The position numbers and the translations under genes were made by a program. Below the pieces are notes generated by a model. The model saw only the letters and a program-made list of their open reading frames with translations. It made no database searches and was not told where the DNA came from. Source: Diphasiastrum complanatum (taxonomy: Eukaryota; Streptophyta; Lycopodiopsida; Lycopodiales; Lycopodiaceae). Taken from it: 64,000 nucleotides of DNA. Position 1 is the first letter of the stretch. Each line of letters starts with the position of its first letter. The stretch covers positions 44,061,815 to 44,125,814 of the forward strand of contig CM055111.1 in the NCBI GenBank assembly GCA_029204225.1, given 5' to 3'. Below are positions 11,146-23,760 of this stretch, piece after piece.

Positions 11146-13374
11146 ATATATAGCTAGGATGGAGTTAGCTAGGGCCAGGAGAAGGCCGAAGGTGCTGACG
11201 TCAATATGGGACGTCGTTAGGGCTAGAAGCTGAATCCCGCTTGCTATCAAGTCTCGGGCCTAGGGCATGGAGGGTGGATCTGGATTGGCTCCTACGGCGG
11301 GGTGGTCGTGAGGGTTAGGTTTCTTGTGTTGACCAGTACCTGGCAGTTTGTGGTGCATGAGTTTGTAACAATAAACTACAATTTGAAGCCTAAAGAAGGC
11401 CAACCATGTGCAGAGGCTGTCTCCACTCTCTCTAAGCTGGAAACATGCTGAAATATTTGTTCTCCTATGCAAGAGAAAATGTCTTCCTTTGCTAGCAAAA
11501 AATATGAGTTTTTCTTACAAAAAAAGTTCCTCCAACTTTGGAAAGTGCTCTCATATTAAAGCACAAATTATCACATAAGACAGATTGGACAACAAACTGA
11601 ATATGTGTGTCAGTCTCTAACTAAGATCTTTGTACAATCATCAATAGGCTTCTCTGAAAGGGAGTCATAGGTCCTTCATAGAATGCTGCCACTAGAGTCT
11701 CCCACAAAGAACTCAAAGCGATTACTGTCAAATAAGAAGTAGACGGTCCTACTGAAATGTTCTCAAAGGTGCTAGCGTTTAGAACTTTATGATAAGGCTA
11801 TACAAGAGACATTAGCATGGCACAGCATGCCCTATCCATGGCCTTTTGCTTAGTAATAACCATGTGAATAGAGATAGGACACCAAGGGTTCAACTCCTAA
11901 TAGATCGAATGATTATTTATAATATTTATGAGAGTCTAAATAAATAAAGCCCTTAATAGCAATGACATCATTATATGTCAATAACCCCTTGCAATCATGA
12001 TGGATGTTGCAGGGATTTTATATTGAAGTTCTAGAGCTTAGGCCATCTAAATCCATTTTCTAATGCCAAGTTTGTAAAAAAAGAAACTGGCTAGTGAATT
12101 TCGGGACGTCATGTAAGGATTTGATATCCATCTTAGATCCTGGCTGTGATGTAGTTTAATTCACTCATTAGAGTATCAATAAATATTCTGTAAGGTGGTG
12201 GTGTCTGAGAAGTTTGTTGATCCCTTTGTTTTTGTGAACAGTCGTATAAAATGTGACCACTATATCTTCGTTTGCAAACTAAGTTATATACCACATCTTA
12301 CTTTGTACCAATGGTTGGTAGGTATACTGATGTAGAATTAGAGACACTGAGTTCTTGTGGTGCACTGTTCCTTCTATTTCCTCTATTGCAAATGATTTGT
12401 GCTAAACTATCTTAACTGTGGTTTGAAGAACTTTGTTCTACCTTACTATCAGAACCTCCTACCAAATGTAACAATCGTATTTCCAATAATCACAAATTTG
12501 TTGATGCCTGGGAATACATTCATCAAAAACTTGTCCTTATGAGGCAGGTGAAGTCATAACACGGTTCACACAGTAGATCGATATGATGTCTCACAAATGG
12601 TAAATGATTAAAAGATATGATTGCCATAGGCATGCAATGTTTCTGACGATGCTCCAACTGCAACTTATGATTCTCAATTGACTGACTACGAGATTCTGTT
12701 TTGCCACCATAACAATCTGCTCTTTCTCTGGCGATAAACATGCTATTACTTGCCTGCTTTATGAAGGGAAGAAAAAGCTTACAGAGCTGGCAACATTTCG
12801 CAAAAGATATCCCATGGTGCACACTCAAGTAGAAGCTCTGTTGCTGATGTTACATGTAGCTGGTAATCAAACAACCTGGTGTGAACTTGTATAGAAACAA
12901 TGCATTGATTCTTTTTTCTTGGACTATATAAAGTCAACTCCATTTGCTAGGAAAATGGTTGGAAAATTAAAGAGGGTACCTAAACTTCCAGTAATTTGCT
13001 TTCAGATATAGGGATACTATTACAGTAAGGGCAATGCTAAATTCGAAAGGGTAACGCTGAACTTTTAGAAGGTTGAGGGCTGGACATCGTAAAAAGGATG
13101 GGAGGCCAGCCCTAGTTGCAGCTATGGTTTGAAGGTTCAGTCATTATTGACAGAAGAGGATTTTCACTTTAAAGCTGGTTGGGGGAATTGATAGTAGCCC
13201 TTCCTGTGAATCCTTGTTTCTGGATTTTCGCATTGTCAAGACTTGTGTTTGATTTGGTGCAAACCTTGAACTTGTGTGCTGGTTCTGCTTTTCTTTTGGA
13301 AGCATGCATCTTAACGCCAGTAGATGCATCTAATACAGAATCTGATGGTAACATTCAACATTATTCGTTTGCAG
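11146..13374. other. No gene recognised
   Basis: The first 130 bp or so may be the second half of the gypsy 3' LTR that E2 entered. Beyond that I see no conserved protein in either strand. Open frames here are short and lack homologous motifs. Confidence 0.4.
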
Positions 13375-13437
13375 GCAGCTGAAAGAGCAAAGCTCATCAA
13401 GGAAATGCAAGAAGACGAGGCAAAAGGTGTTCAGTGA
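13375..13437 (+). CDS. Candidate terminal exon of an unidentified gene
   Basis: A splice acceptor-like TTCGTTTGCAG at 13364-13374 is followed by 20 codons and TGA. The peptide is charged and helical (AAERAKLIKEMQEDEAKGVQ) and looks like a protein C-terminus. I do not recognise the gene and found no matching upstream exon between 11146 and 13374. It could be a real last exon with a long preceding intron, a gene fragment, or chance. Confidence 0.3.
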   Translation, partial: AAERAKLIKEMQEDEAKGVQ

Positions 13438-14026
13438 TAGTCAACTTTGAGAGTCGACTAGAATTTATATATCGATGAAGAAAATCAAAATTCAACAGCC
13501 TAGCTCCCAGCTAGTTGATATCTTTATTAGAAAATTCAAATGATACATTTGTATTATTGAAATGAAATGTGATATTGGCTGTAGTCCGTTACTCCCTTCC
13601 ATCGTATATGCTCGTGCAACTGCTCTGTTGGCATAATATTACAACGATTGCATCGCAAATATAAGGTAACCAATGAATACTCTCTTCAGCATAGTGAAGG
13701 ATTGGTTTTATGTCTGTCACTTGTGGCCCGAAATTCATGAAAGCTTAAAAGTTTTGAAATATTGCTCAAGTTGTACTTGAATTTTGGCTGGTGGTAGTTG
13801 GAAATGTAAGTTGTACCTAATTTTTGTCTAGTTTGAGAGGTACCTTTCACCTTGGTTAGCAATTATTGATTGTGAGTGAATGTGATATTACATGATTGAA
13901 GTTGGCATTAAGTTCATGTTACAATTGATGAGTTCACCTCAAAGTTAGTCTCGACCTTTAGTTGACACTCTTATCATTGACAATAAAACAATTCTATTCG
14001 CGCATTCTTCGCGTGGAAAAGGGTTT

Positions 14027-14085
<59 letters not shown>

Positions 14086-16639
14086 TTGAAACTCAGAAAA
14101 AGCGGCAAATGCCTTACAATAGTGAGTGCAGAATAAAAGTCAGTAAAGAAGAACAAATCCTAGAGCATACCTTCATAGTTATGCAATTATAATCAGGAAA
14201 AGCATATTTGTCTTAGGCATATGGATATATAAAGACTGATGTATTTGTGTCTTCATCATCATCAACATGTCGCATTACTAGCATCATCAAAAGAAGAAAG
14301 AAAAATAGTTGACAATGAAAAGAAGGTTTTTTTTCTGAATTTTTAAGGATTACTAGATGGTTCATGCCTTTGTAATTGCATTATCTTTCAAGACATGCCA
14401 GTAAAATCCTCAAGAGTACTTTTTGCTTAGTTTGTCTATCTAACGCTATAGTGGCATAAGAATCGAGGACATTGTTGGCAATATGGTTACATGAACAATG
14501 TGGGCAGCATAAATTTTCCTTTCCGGTATGATATTATTGTGGAAATTTTGATCCAATGTACATGCTCTTAAGCTTTGATGAACCTGCTCAAAGTTAAACC
14601 TTCTTACTCGTTATTGAATGTAAAGCTATGGCCCTAGTGAAAGCATCAATGCGAGAAGTGTAAGATGATGTAGACAAAATGTTGTCAATGTTTGAAGTTC
14701 CAATGATCACACGTAGCTACCAAACTTTTGTGTCCATTGGAGATAAATCACAATAGAGAAGGAATCAAGCAATCACATAGAACATAACATTTTTCTAGCC
14801 TACTATGCAATATTATTGAATTGATAGTAACAAATTTTTTAAATTAGAGCTTATGCATGACAAAATTTGTGTTTGTGTGCTATTTGATTCAATTGCAAAT
14901 GATGTACATTATCATTATTTATAGTGTAATAAAACCTCTTCCTAAAACTCGCAAGTAGGAGGGTCTCATGAAAATTTGTTGTTGTTGTTGTAAACAGAGT
15001 TCCAATAGTAAGCATTATCTTAATTTGACCTTGCACTTTCATGCAATTATTGAGAATCAAATTGACATAGGATAGCATATTTGCCTTAGTATAGTTAACC
15101 TTGAATTGATATGTCTAAGGGTGGTTTCACATGGAGTGGGGGTGAAGTCCAAAAGGCCCAATTACTTTTATTGTGGAGCCACTCCAAGACGCCTTCTGTC
15201 ATACCCACGACTGGATTGATCTTGGATTATTATCCAGTTAGGAGGTCAATAGGCCTACCTCAACCTGTAAATTAATTGTGATTATGAGGGGTTGGGGATA
15301 ATTAATGGTTGGAGGTCTAAAACTCAAGATGGTGGATTTATATTGGTCTATTACCCGAGAACCTTGGACAATGCCACATAAAAGGTTAGTTTTTGTTTTA
15401 TAATATATGGTTATTCTTCCTTGACTAATCAATAACCCTTTTCTGATTACGGGTTAATTTTCTAAGAGGTAACAAAGAAAATCTTTGGATAAGTCATTCA
15501 GGTGAATGTGTTGGGACATTAACAATATTAAGTTACGTTAATGCAACACATATTTTTGACTTTTACGATTTTCAAAGTTCTTCTTTATGACTTTTCCTAG
15601 TCCACATCTAGACTGATATACACCTATTGAAAACTCGTGTAGTTTCCTATTAAAAGGGGGAGAAGTAGGTGGATAGAAAGTTATCTTCGAGAAACATCTA
15701 TAACATTGATTCTAGGAAGAATACATAATATGTATAGATGAAGGATCTGTTTCTAGTATCATGATTGATAGGATATTTTTGATGCTATTGGAATCTTTCA
15801 AGGATTGTTTTGGATTTCTAGTTAGAAGATGTAAGGAAGGAAGATTAGAAAACATTCTTGTAGTAGAAAAGTTACTAATTACGAATTCGATCGATTTGTA
15901 TCAGAACTAGAGAATTCTATTACAAGGAATGGTTTATCGGAATTTGTTCCTTGTGGGATATAATCATTTTAGTAAGAACTAGGATCCGTGAGTTGATGCA
16001 AGGAATTCCCTTTAACAATATATTTTTGCTGAAATAATCTTCGATCGAGATTTTGGTTACAAAATGGCACTCTTTGAGAAATATTCTCTCTTAGGGTACA
16101 AGGTTCTCAGTTAAAAATGTGTTGTCTACAAATTATGCGAGATCTATGGACGTATGCTATGTAGTGAATCATTGTGGGATCTTGAATTTTTTGTACAAGT
16201 TTTTATTCCTATGGATCCGCAATGTGTTCCTAGGATTGAGTTTATACGTATGCATAAGCTAGTTGGTAAAACATAGGCATATTTATGAGAATTGTTTGGA
16301 CACAATTACTTGCAGAATAATAATGATCTCTCGATGAGAAATAATTATTGACCTAGGATGGATTTAGAATCAGATTAAATGTGGTGTTTTGAAATTTGGG
16401 ACTCACACCTAAACATTTAAATATTTCTAAATCAAATACAACTAACCGAAATCAGGAGTGTTACTTTTGAGTTCGTTGTTTGACTCTACAATGTAACATT
16501 ATTTATTGATATTGTAGTTTATACAGTGTCACATTAATAAGTCACAAGCATTATGAGTCAAGTTGGATTCATTCAGAGGGTTATGTGCATAGCGTGGGAA
16601 CTTTTGGCTTTAATCTTTTCCTGATTGAAAAAAGATGGA
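13438..16639. other. No gene recognised; one (GA)n tract
   Basis: AT-rich sequence with only short open frames that carry no family motif. The only clear feature is the GA run at 14029-14082. Confidence 0.4.
14029..14082 (+). repeat. (GA)27 microsatellite
   Basis: Uninterrupted GA dinucleotide run of 54 bp. Overlapping open frames of repeated Arg-Glu or Ser-Leu are artefacts of it. Confidence 0.97.
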
Positions 16640-16925
16640 ATGTTATCTGGTAAACTCAGTTAGAGTTGGATAGTTATTGTAAACAAAAAGTCAAAACTTG
16701 GAGAAGTATTTGCCCTTAATTGAGTTTGCCTATAATAGTAGTAAGCAGTCGACCACTTGTTATAGCCCGCTTATGCTTATGTATGATTATGAACTTAGAT
16801 CGCGCAGTGTAGTTGAAACTCAAACAATCAAGTTTTAGAGGGTAGCGGATTTCCTGCATGATATGCAAGAAATGCTACAGATAGTTCATGAGAATGTCCA
16901 ATGTGCCCAAGATAGAAATATGATG
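16640..16925 (+). pseudogene. Ty3/gypsy integrase C-terminal remnant
   Basis: Across at least two frames the translation reads like the end of a gypsy integrase: a LPLIEFAYNSS-type stretch, then YSPLMLMYDYELRS, then ADFLHDMQEMLQIVHENVQ and AQDRN. The last block (about 16848-16915) is the clearest. Stops and a frameshift are present. Neighbouring RT and RNase H were not found, so this is an isolated piece. Confidence 0.65.
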
Positions 16926-17074
16926 GGGCAAGGGAGTATGGAGAACGCGAACGGAGAAGAGACCATGAATATTTGCGGAATAGCTCTTCCGCTATAATGG
17001 GTTGCTCGATGCAGGAATAGTCTAATAGATTGTTAATGCTAAGTGTAGTCACAGCTCAAGTGCTCTATGCCCAA

Positions 17075-17633
17075 CAGGATCTTAAAAATTAATTCACACT
17101 CACAAAACAAAATGAGTACAGTCCACCGAAGAGATTAGAAATGGTTTGAGGTATTACTGGAAATCCGTTTTTAATGAGAAGTTAAGTTCTGAAAAATTTT
17201 AGACCGATAGTGCAACAAAACAAGGCAAGTTCCTCAGACGTCAAAAACAGCCATTGTCTGATCAGAAACTGAGGAGTCGCAGACGTCCGTGTTCTGATCA
17301 GAGAGAGTGAACGAGCGTGATCAAACAGAAGTGAAGTGCATTCAAATCACAACAAGCATACAACTATGTTGTACACAGATTGAAAAGCTTATCGCTGCTA
17401 TATTACACTGAAGCACAATGAATAGGTTACAACCAAAATGACGGCGTAACTGGGAGGCTCAAAATCATTCGTCTCATGGACAGAGCCACACTTAGAGTGT
17501 GCTGGGATGATCCATTTATAGATTGCATCCATGTATTAATTACAATAAATGTTTGTCATCTAATTAGGCAAGTCGTCGTACTTTGAAGTATTTGGCTTGT
17601 GATGACAACTGTACATTGTGTACATGGTCAACA
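17075..17633 (-). repeat. Solo-LTR-like block A
   Basis: Read on the minus strand it starts TGTTGACCATGTACAC and resembles the plus strand of 34146-34735 over most of its length, including the shared core CTGATCAGAAAC and GTTACGCC..CATT.TGG.TGTAA. The inner end is uncertain. No copia or gypsy body of the right orientation follows, so a solo LTR or truncated element is likely. Confidence 0.55.
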
Positions 17634-17644
17634 GGTAGTGAATT

Positions 17645-18067
17645 TTGACGCGGACAAGGATGTCGCAAATCATAGACTCAAGGTCAAGTGTAAATATTAT
17701 GACCCATGATGTTGCATATGAATTAGGCATTCATCATCGAATATCACCTACACTTAGGCACCTTAGGGTAGTAGATGCAACTCGTAGGACTCCTATAGGA
17801 GAATTGTTACATGTCACTGTATATATAGGTGATCATAAATTTCTAATGGATTTCATAATATTAAAAACCACGGGAGAATCATCCTATAAAGTACTATTAG
17901 GAAGACCATGGTTGTATCAAGCCAATGTAGTAACCCATTGGAGGACGAAGGAAATTACCTTCCGAGACCAAATGGCTACTTCAGAAGGGAAGAGTAAGAA
18001 AAAGTTCACGATATCTTGGGAGAAAGACAAGTATGAAGGCGAAACGCCAACTTCATCTTCAAGTTAA
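17645..18067 (+). pseudogene. Gypsy retropepsin-like domain, first copy
   Basis: A 140-residue open frame has the active-site motif degraded to IDSRSSVNIMT (DSGS expected, Gly to Arg). It also has the flap/core motif VLLGRPWLYQ typical of gypsy retropepsins. The upstream start is missing: block A lies directly before it. The lost active-site glycine makes an active protease unlikely. Confidence 0.7.
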
Positions 18068-18182
18068 ACTTTGGAGGATGAAGATGCCCATTTTGCAAGG
18101 ATTGAGGAAGAGGAGGACTTTATAAAATTATCAATACCATCGTATAGTAAAGAGTAGAGTATGTTGATAGAGGAGACTGTGG

Positions 18183-18600
18183 AGTCCCCGAAATTAGCGC
18201 CATTATAGGTGGCTATACTATTAACCAAATATTAGTGGATTTGGGATCAAGTATAAACTTGATGACCAAAAACATGGCTAAATAATTAGGAGTAGGAGAT
18301 CAAATCCAGCCCACTGACCATCATGAAATACATTTAGCTGATGCATCTCGTTGTACACCAATAGGAGAGTTGAGGAGTATTAGTGTAAACATAGAAATCG
18401 AAACCTTTATTATGAATTTCTTTGTCATAAACCCAACGGATATGCCACCATATTCATCAATACTGTTTGGTAGGCCGTGGTTATACTAGATTGACGCCAT
18501 TATAAACTGGTCTACGAAGCAAATATTTTTTTCGGGTATACTGACGGCCAACCCAATAGGAGGTCATCTTATAAGATGAGATGAGGAAGTAGGAGAACCT
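18183..18600 (+). pseudogene. Gypsy retropepsin-like domain, second copy
   Basis: Reading through stops gives IGGYTINQILVDLGSSINLMT, then a DASRCTPIGELRSISVNIEI region and ILFGRPWLY. It is clearly related to the preceding domain (shared RCTPIGEL-type and GRPWLY motifs) but diverged. The active site is DLGS instead of DTGS or DDGS. Confidence 0.7.
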
Positions 18601-18672
18601 ATAGTCATAGAGTGTTATGCGATAGACGAGGAGGATGGAAGAAAACCTCTAACATCCGAATCAAGGGAAGTT

Positions 18673-19794
18673 TTGGGTGGAACCAGAGCGAGTTTGACCG
18701 AAGGTATGATAGACAAAGATGATTATGAACCTGTAGAAATAGGTAAAGAAAGAACCTTGAACTTGTGCAAACATCAATTTGAGCAAGAACGAGAGGAATA
18801 TATACAACTTCTTCAGAAATTTCAGAATGTGTTTGCATGGTCCATGGATGATCTAATCGGTATACTAGTTAAATGGGGAGAGCACATGATAGATTTAATC
18901 CAGGGAGCTATACCAATTAGGCAGAGACAATTTAGACTAAATCCAAAGTACTCTTTGTTAGTAAAAGATGAATTAGATAGATGCCTCAGAGCAGGAATAA
19001 TTTACCCTATTCTGAGTAGCGAATGGGTTTCACTGATAGTTATAGTACCAAAGAAAAAGATAGAAAAAATTAGAGTCTGTCAAGACTTTAAAAAGTTAAA
19101 TGCAGCTACTACAAAGGATTATCATCCATTGTCGTATACTAATAATATTTTAGATCAAGTAGCGGGACATGAACGCTACAGTTTCTTAGATGGTTGCTCA
19201 GGTTATAACCAAGCTTCCATTAGAGAGGAGGATACATCTAAAACCACCTTTACCACTGACTGGGGGACGTATGGTTATACACGTATGCCGTTTGGTCTAT
19301 GTAATGCACCTGCAACGTTTCAACGCATGATGACTAATATTTTTCAAATTTTTTTGAGGAAGTTTTTAGATATCTTTATAGATGATTTTTGTGTTTACTC
19401 ATCTACAAAGGATCATATAAAAGTACTAGAGAAAACTCTAAGAAGATGTCAAGAGACATCACTTAAATTGCACCCTTCCAAGTGTTATTTTGGAATGAGG
19501 GAAGGCATTCTGCTAGGTCATAAGATCTCGAAAGAGGGTATACAAGCCGATATTGAGAAAATTAAAATGATCCTAGAATTATTAGAACCAACCAATATAA
19601 GGGAGCTTAGAGGATTCTTAGGAAATATAGGATACTATAGAAGAATAATTAAAGATTATGCTATAACAGTTGCACCACTTACAGGATTATTAAAGAAGAC
19701 CGTAGAGTATCACTGGTCAAGTGAACACCAAGAAGCCTTTGAAAAATTAAAACAGTCCTTAGCTGAAGCAACTGGAGTAAGACCTCCAAATTAG
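18673..19794 (+). pseudogene. Gypsy reverse transcriptase ORF (373 residues)
   Basis: A single open frame spans the RT: PVFAWS-type lead-in (NVFAWSMDDL), RVCQDFKKLNAATTKD, YSFLDGCSGYNQ, TRMPFGLCNAPATFQRMM and the catalytic FIDDF (about 19376-19390, YVDD-box equivalent), then LRELRGFLG-like NIRELRGFLGNIGYYRR. It lacks its own protease and RNase H in frame. The next stop at 19792 precedes RNase H. The domain is complete by motif. Confidence 0.88.
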
Positions 19795-21140
19795 ACAAAG
19801 AAGTTTCATGTATATGTAGATACTTCATCATTCGCAATAGGTGTAGTGCTTAGCCAGAAAGATAGTCAAAAGCCTTAGGCATGATCTATTCCGTAAAGAA
19901 ATTTAGGCACTATCTTTTAGGATAACCCTTTATTTTCCACGTAGATCATTATGCACTTAAGCACTTGGTAAACAAACCCGATCTTTCAGGTAGGATCGCT
20001 CGTTGGGTCTTATTGTTAGATGAATTTGATTATCAGATAGAATTAAGGAGAGGTAAAGACCACCATAACGTTGATTATATATCACATCTCCAAACTAAAA
20101 ATCAATTAGAACCCATTTCAGACGAATTTCCGGATGAGCATATAATGCGAATCCAGGCAAAATCGTCTATCTATATAGACATTATTAATTTTTTTACAAG
20201 ATCAAATATATTCAGATAGTTTTAATAAACAACAAAAAATAGTGTTCTTAGCGAAAGCATGTACCATTATGGATAAGGTCTTATATAAACTAGGACCAGA
20301 CGATAATCTTCGTCGCTGCCTAAAACCCACCGAAGTTACCACCGTAATCCGCGCATTACATGAGGAAGATTCGAGTGGGCATTATGCTCTTAAAAATGCA
20401 GCTAAGAAAATTCTGAACGCTAGATATTGGTGGCCCACTGTTTATAGAGATGTTCGTTCTTTTATTCATAAATGAAACACATGTCAAAGGATGGGGAAAC
20501 CCAGCTTTGCAACTCATTGGCCACTCACACCCATTATACCTTTAGCACCATTCGAAAAATGGGGAATCGACTTCGTTGGTGCGATTAACCCACCAGTCGT
20601 AAGACTAGGAGACGTTACATACTTGTTGCCACTGACTATGCCACTAAAATGGTAGAACCCGAAGCCACCGTTAAAAACGATGCTAAAACGGTAGCATAGT
20701 TTTTATTTTAGAACAATATCACACGTTATGGCTGTCCCTTAGAACTAGTTAGTGATAGAGCGACTCATTTCCTCAACCAAACCATTGAAGCATTACTCTC
20801 ATATTTCTCCATCACACATCGATAGACCACACCATACAACCCGAAAGCGAATGGACTTACAAAAAGGGCCAACGAAATTTTGTGCAAAATTTTGTGCAAA
20901 ATAGAAACACATTCTTCCGATTGGGACCAAAAACTTCCGTTAGTTTTATGGGCATACAGAACTGCTGAGAAAATCATGTAAGCAAACACCATACTATCTT
21001 GTGTATGGAATGCATCCCATACTACCAATAGAGTTTGAGGTGAAAATGTTTCGCATTATTAATGAGGAACGGATGGATGAAAATGATAGTTTATAGGAGC
21101 GACTGATAGCTTTAACGAAGTTAGAAATTAAATGAGGAGA
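19795..21140 (+). pseudogene. Gypsy RNase H and integrase, multiply broken
   Basis: RNase H begins KKFHVYVDTSSFAIGVVLSQ and resumes at ALKHLVNKPDLSGRIARW. The integrase zinc region is HEEDSSGHYALKNAAKKIL.ARYWWPT, followed by CQRMGKP. Core remnants follow (EKWGIDFVGAI, about 20560), then YYLVYGMHPILPIEFE. Stops occur in each block. Confidence 0.8.
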
Positions 21141-21566
21141 CTATGTGCTTGTTAGAAGATTCTGGTGAAGATTCTTCTAACGAAGGATTCTAATGAAGAT
21201 TCTTCTAATAATGTTATCATGCCATCGAACTACGCCAAGGAACGTTGACGAACAACCAAAAGGAGTTCCAGAATCTAGATTCACCGGGAAAGTTGATATC
21301 AGAAGGCCAACGAGATTGCAGACCGGCTGATGAGTGAAAACAAAGCCCAACGTCTCCCCAACAGATTTTACGACAACGGGAATAAAATCGTGGCTGAGTC
21401 GGCATACGAATTAGATCTATCAGTATTATAATGTCAAACACCCATAAATGGTGCACTGTACTCGTAGGCGCAAGAAGTAAAGATAGATCTAAAATATTGA
21501 TGGGCCAAAATAAGAAGGGACCCAAGTAGTTCTAAAATGCATTTTGGCTTTTAAACTTTTTGTGAT
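21141..21566. other. Unassigned spacer with a GAAGATTCTTCTAA repeat
   Basis: A short imperfect repeat (AGATTC..GTGAAGATTCTTCTAA) occurs near 21157-21210. The rest is not recognised. Confidence 0.4.
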
Positions 21567-21676
21567 AGTCAAGTTATTATGGCACATGGTTTTTGGGTGA
21601 ACCAAAAACCCTAACCCTAACTTTGTTTATAAGTAGGGATGTGACACCATTTTGTATTCACTTTTCATTTGCAAGA

Positions 21677-21678
<2 letters not shown>

Positions 21679-21771
<93 letters not shown>
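21679..21771 (+). repeat. (GA)n microsatellite, 93 bp
   Basis: Pure GA run inside LTR-like unit 1, downstream of the TATA-like motif. Confidence 0.97.
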
Positions 21772-21773
<2 letters not shown>

Positions 21774-22128
21774 CAAAGCCTCCTCCTCCTACCTTTTCTT
21801 TTATGTGAAGTCTTTCTCTTTTGCCATTGTATGTTTGGTTGTGGAATGATGAATGCTTGTATGTGTTTCCTGAGCATGCTATCACAATAAAGAAGATCAT
21901 TAGAACAAGCTTTCATCGTCCTACTCCACAAAAACACACAATAGTAAAATAGGAGTTAGAAACTTTCATGAGAGATCACTATGATCTATTAGTTAGTCTA
22001 CTCCCATTGTTCAGTCAAGTTATTATGGCACATGATTTTTGGGTGAACCAAAAACCCTAACCCTAACTTTGTTTATAAGTAGGGATGTGACACCATTTTG
22101 TATTCACTTTTCATTTGCAAGAATAGAG

Positions 22129-22241
<113 letters not shown>

Positions 22242-22794
22242 CAAAGCCTCCTCCTCTTACCTTTTCTTTTATGTGAAGTCTTTCTCTTTTGGCATTGTAT
22301 GTTTGGTTGTGGAATGATGAATGCTTGTATGTGTTTCCTGATCATGCTATCACAATAAAGAAGATCATTAGAACAAGCTTTCATCGTCCTACTCCACAAA
22401 AACACACAATAGTAAAATAGGAGTTAGAAACTTTCATGAGAGATCACTATGATCTATTAGTTAGTCTACTCCCATTGTTTCCCTCCCTTGAGAAGCTAAG
22501 CCTCAAAAAGGAGAAGGTTTAGAGCTCAAAGAGCCTAAACAACCCTAGAAGAGCCAAGATCCAAGAAGAGGATCTTTACCTATCAAAACCCTAAAAAGAG
22601 TCAAGGAGAGTGTCAACCACCCTTTTCTAAACTAAGCCATTCCACCATCAGATCATATGCCAAGATTGACACCCTTGGTAGGCTTAGTTCCCATTTAGAT
22701 TTGTAGTTTAACCCCCTCCCCATTGGATCGAAGCCCGTACTACACAACAATTCACCCGGTTGGAGATCCAAACCCTAACCTTGCTCCCTTGATT

Positions 22795-22989
22795 GCTACA
22801 AAAAGGGAGGCAGTGCTTCTATATGATAATAGACACATGTTGTTTCCAAGAAAACTACATACCAGATGGATGGTACCCTACAAGGTGATTGAAGTTTTTA
22901 ACAACGGATCACTATAGTTAGCCGATCTCGAAGGTCATTTGCTTGATACAAGAGTAAATGGATCAAGGGTGAAGCGATACTACGAGTAA
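22795..22989 (+). pseudogene. Gypsy integrase C-terminal tail
   Basis: The frame reads LLYDNRHMLFPRKLHTRWM.PYKVIEVFNNGSL, one stop, then ADLEGHLLDTRVNGSRVKRYYE. This is the usual end of a gypsy pol. It is probably the detached end of the element at 17645-21140. Confidence 0.82.
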
Positions 22990-23760
22990 CTCAATTTTCA
23001 AGCAAAACGAGCAAGTATAGTTTTGCGAGTTTTGCGAAGAATGCGAAAAACATCCATCTATGATTGCGGGGACCCAAAAACGGAATGCATTTTTCTGAAA
23101 AATGTGACACTTTTTGTTTTCAATATTTTTGCTACTTTATTTTGCCGACACTTGTGCACACGCATCATTTTTTGTTCCGAAAAACCCAAAAACTGTGACA
23201 CTTGCTAAAAAAATGTCTGTTGCATGTTTTCAAAGCATTTTGTTTTTGCGAAAAATCCAATAGTTTTCAACTTCGCATATTTGCTATTTGTGTTTTGCTA
23301 AAAACCCGACACACGTACTCATATGGTTTTTTGCAAGCCGTTATTTTGTTTTTTCGAAAAATGCCACAATATTTCCTATCGCATTTTTTGCGCCACATCA
23401 CTAATTTAGATTCTGGAAAAAGTCGAAACATGTTTCCATAATTGTTATTTTCAGATCGCTGTTATTTCTATTTTTCGCAAAATGCGACACCAGCTTTTCG
23501 CATTTCCTTCGCCATTTTTGTTTTCCGAAAAATGCGAAACTTTCCATAATGGAATATGCACACATTTATGACATTTTTAGCTTTGCAAAAAAGCCGTAAA
23601 AAATGTGCAGACTTGACAAATTGGACTGTTTCCATACAGATTGTGTACATTTCTATATTCGTAGTCCGATACTCAAATCTGAGAGTTTGACTTTTGCAAA
23701 CTTTTCGAAACATTTGTTGTATTTCGTTTAATTTGAATTTTTCTTTTTTATTTTAGAGTA
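22990..23760. repeat. AT-rich block with recurring TTCGCAT/GCGAAAAATGCGA motif
   Basis: Short inverted-repeat-like words (TTTTGCGAAGAATGCGAAAA, TTTTTCGCAAAATGCGACA, TTTCCGAAAAATGCGAAAC and variants) recur irregularly, separated by about 50-90 bp of T-rich sequence. It follows directly after a gypsy pol end, so it may be the 3' untranslated region of that family. Similar words occur at 33650-34115. Confidence 0.6.

Larger units (their letters stand above)
17645..21140 (+). mobile_element. Ty3/gypsy element remnant, protease to integrase
   Basis: It contains two retropepsin-like domains, a nearly intact reverse transcriptase, RNase H fragments and the integrase zinc and core regions, all plus strand and in gypsy order. 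Gag and both LTRs are missing. The integrase stops after ALTKLEIK near 21130, and its missing tail appears at 22795-22989, so about 1.65 kb is inserted between them. Confidence 0.85.

Noticed and set aside
20765-21028. 87-codon minus-strand ORF
   Set aside because: Antisense of the gypsy integrase remnant on the plus strand.
21608-21625. CCCTAACCCTAAC as a telomere relic
   Set aside because: Only two units, not the plant TTTAGGG repeat, and it recurs as part of a duplicated LTR-like unit; better read as a telo-box-like motif.
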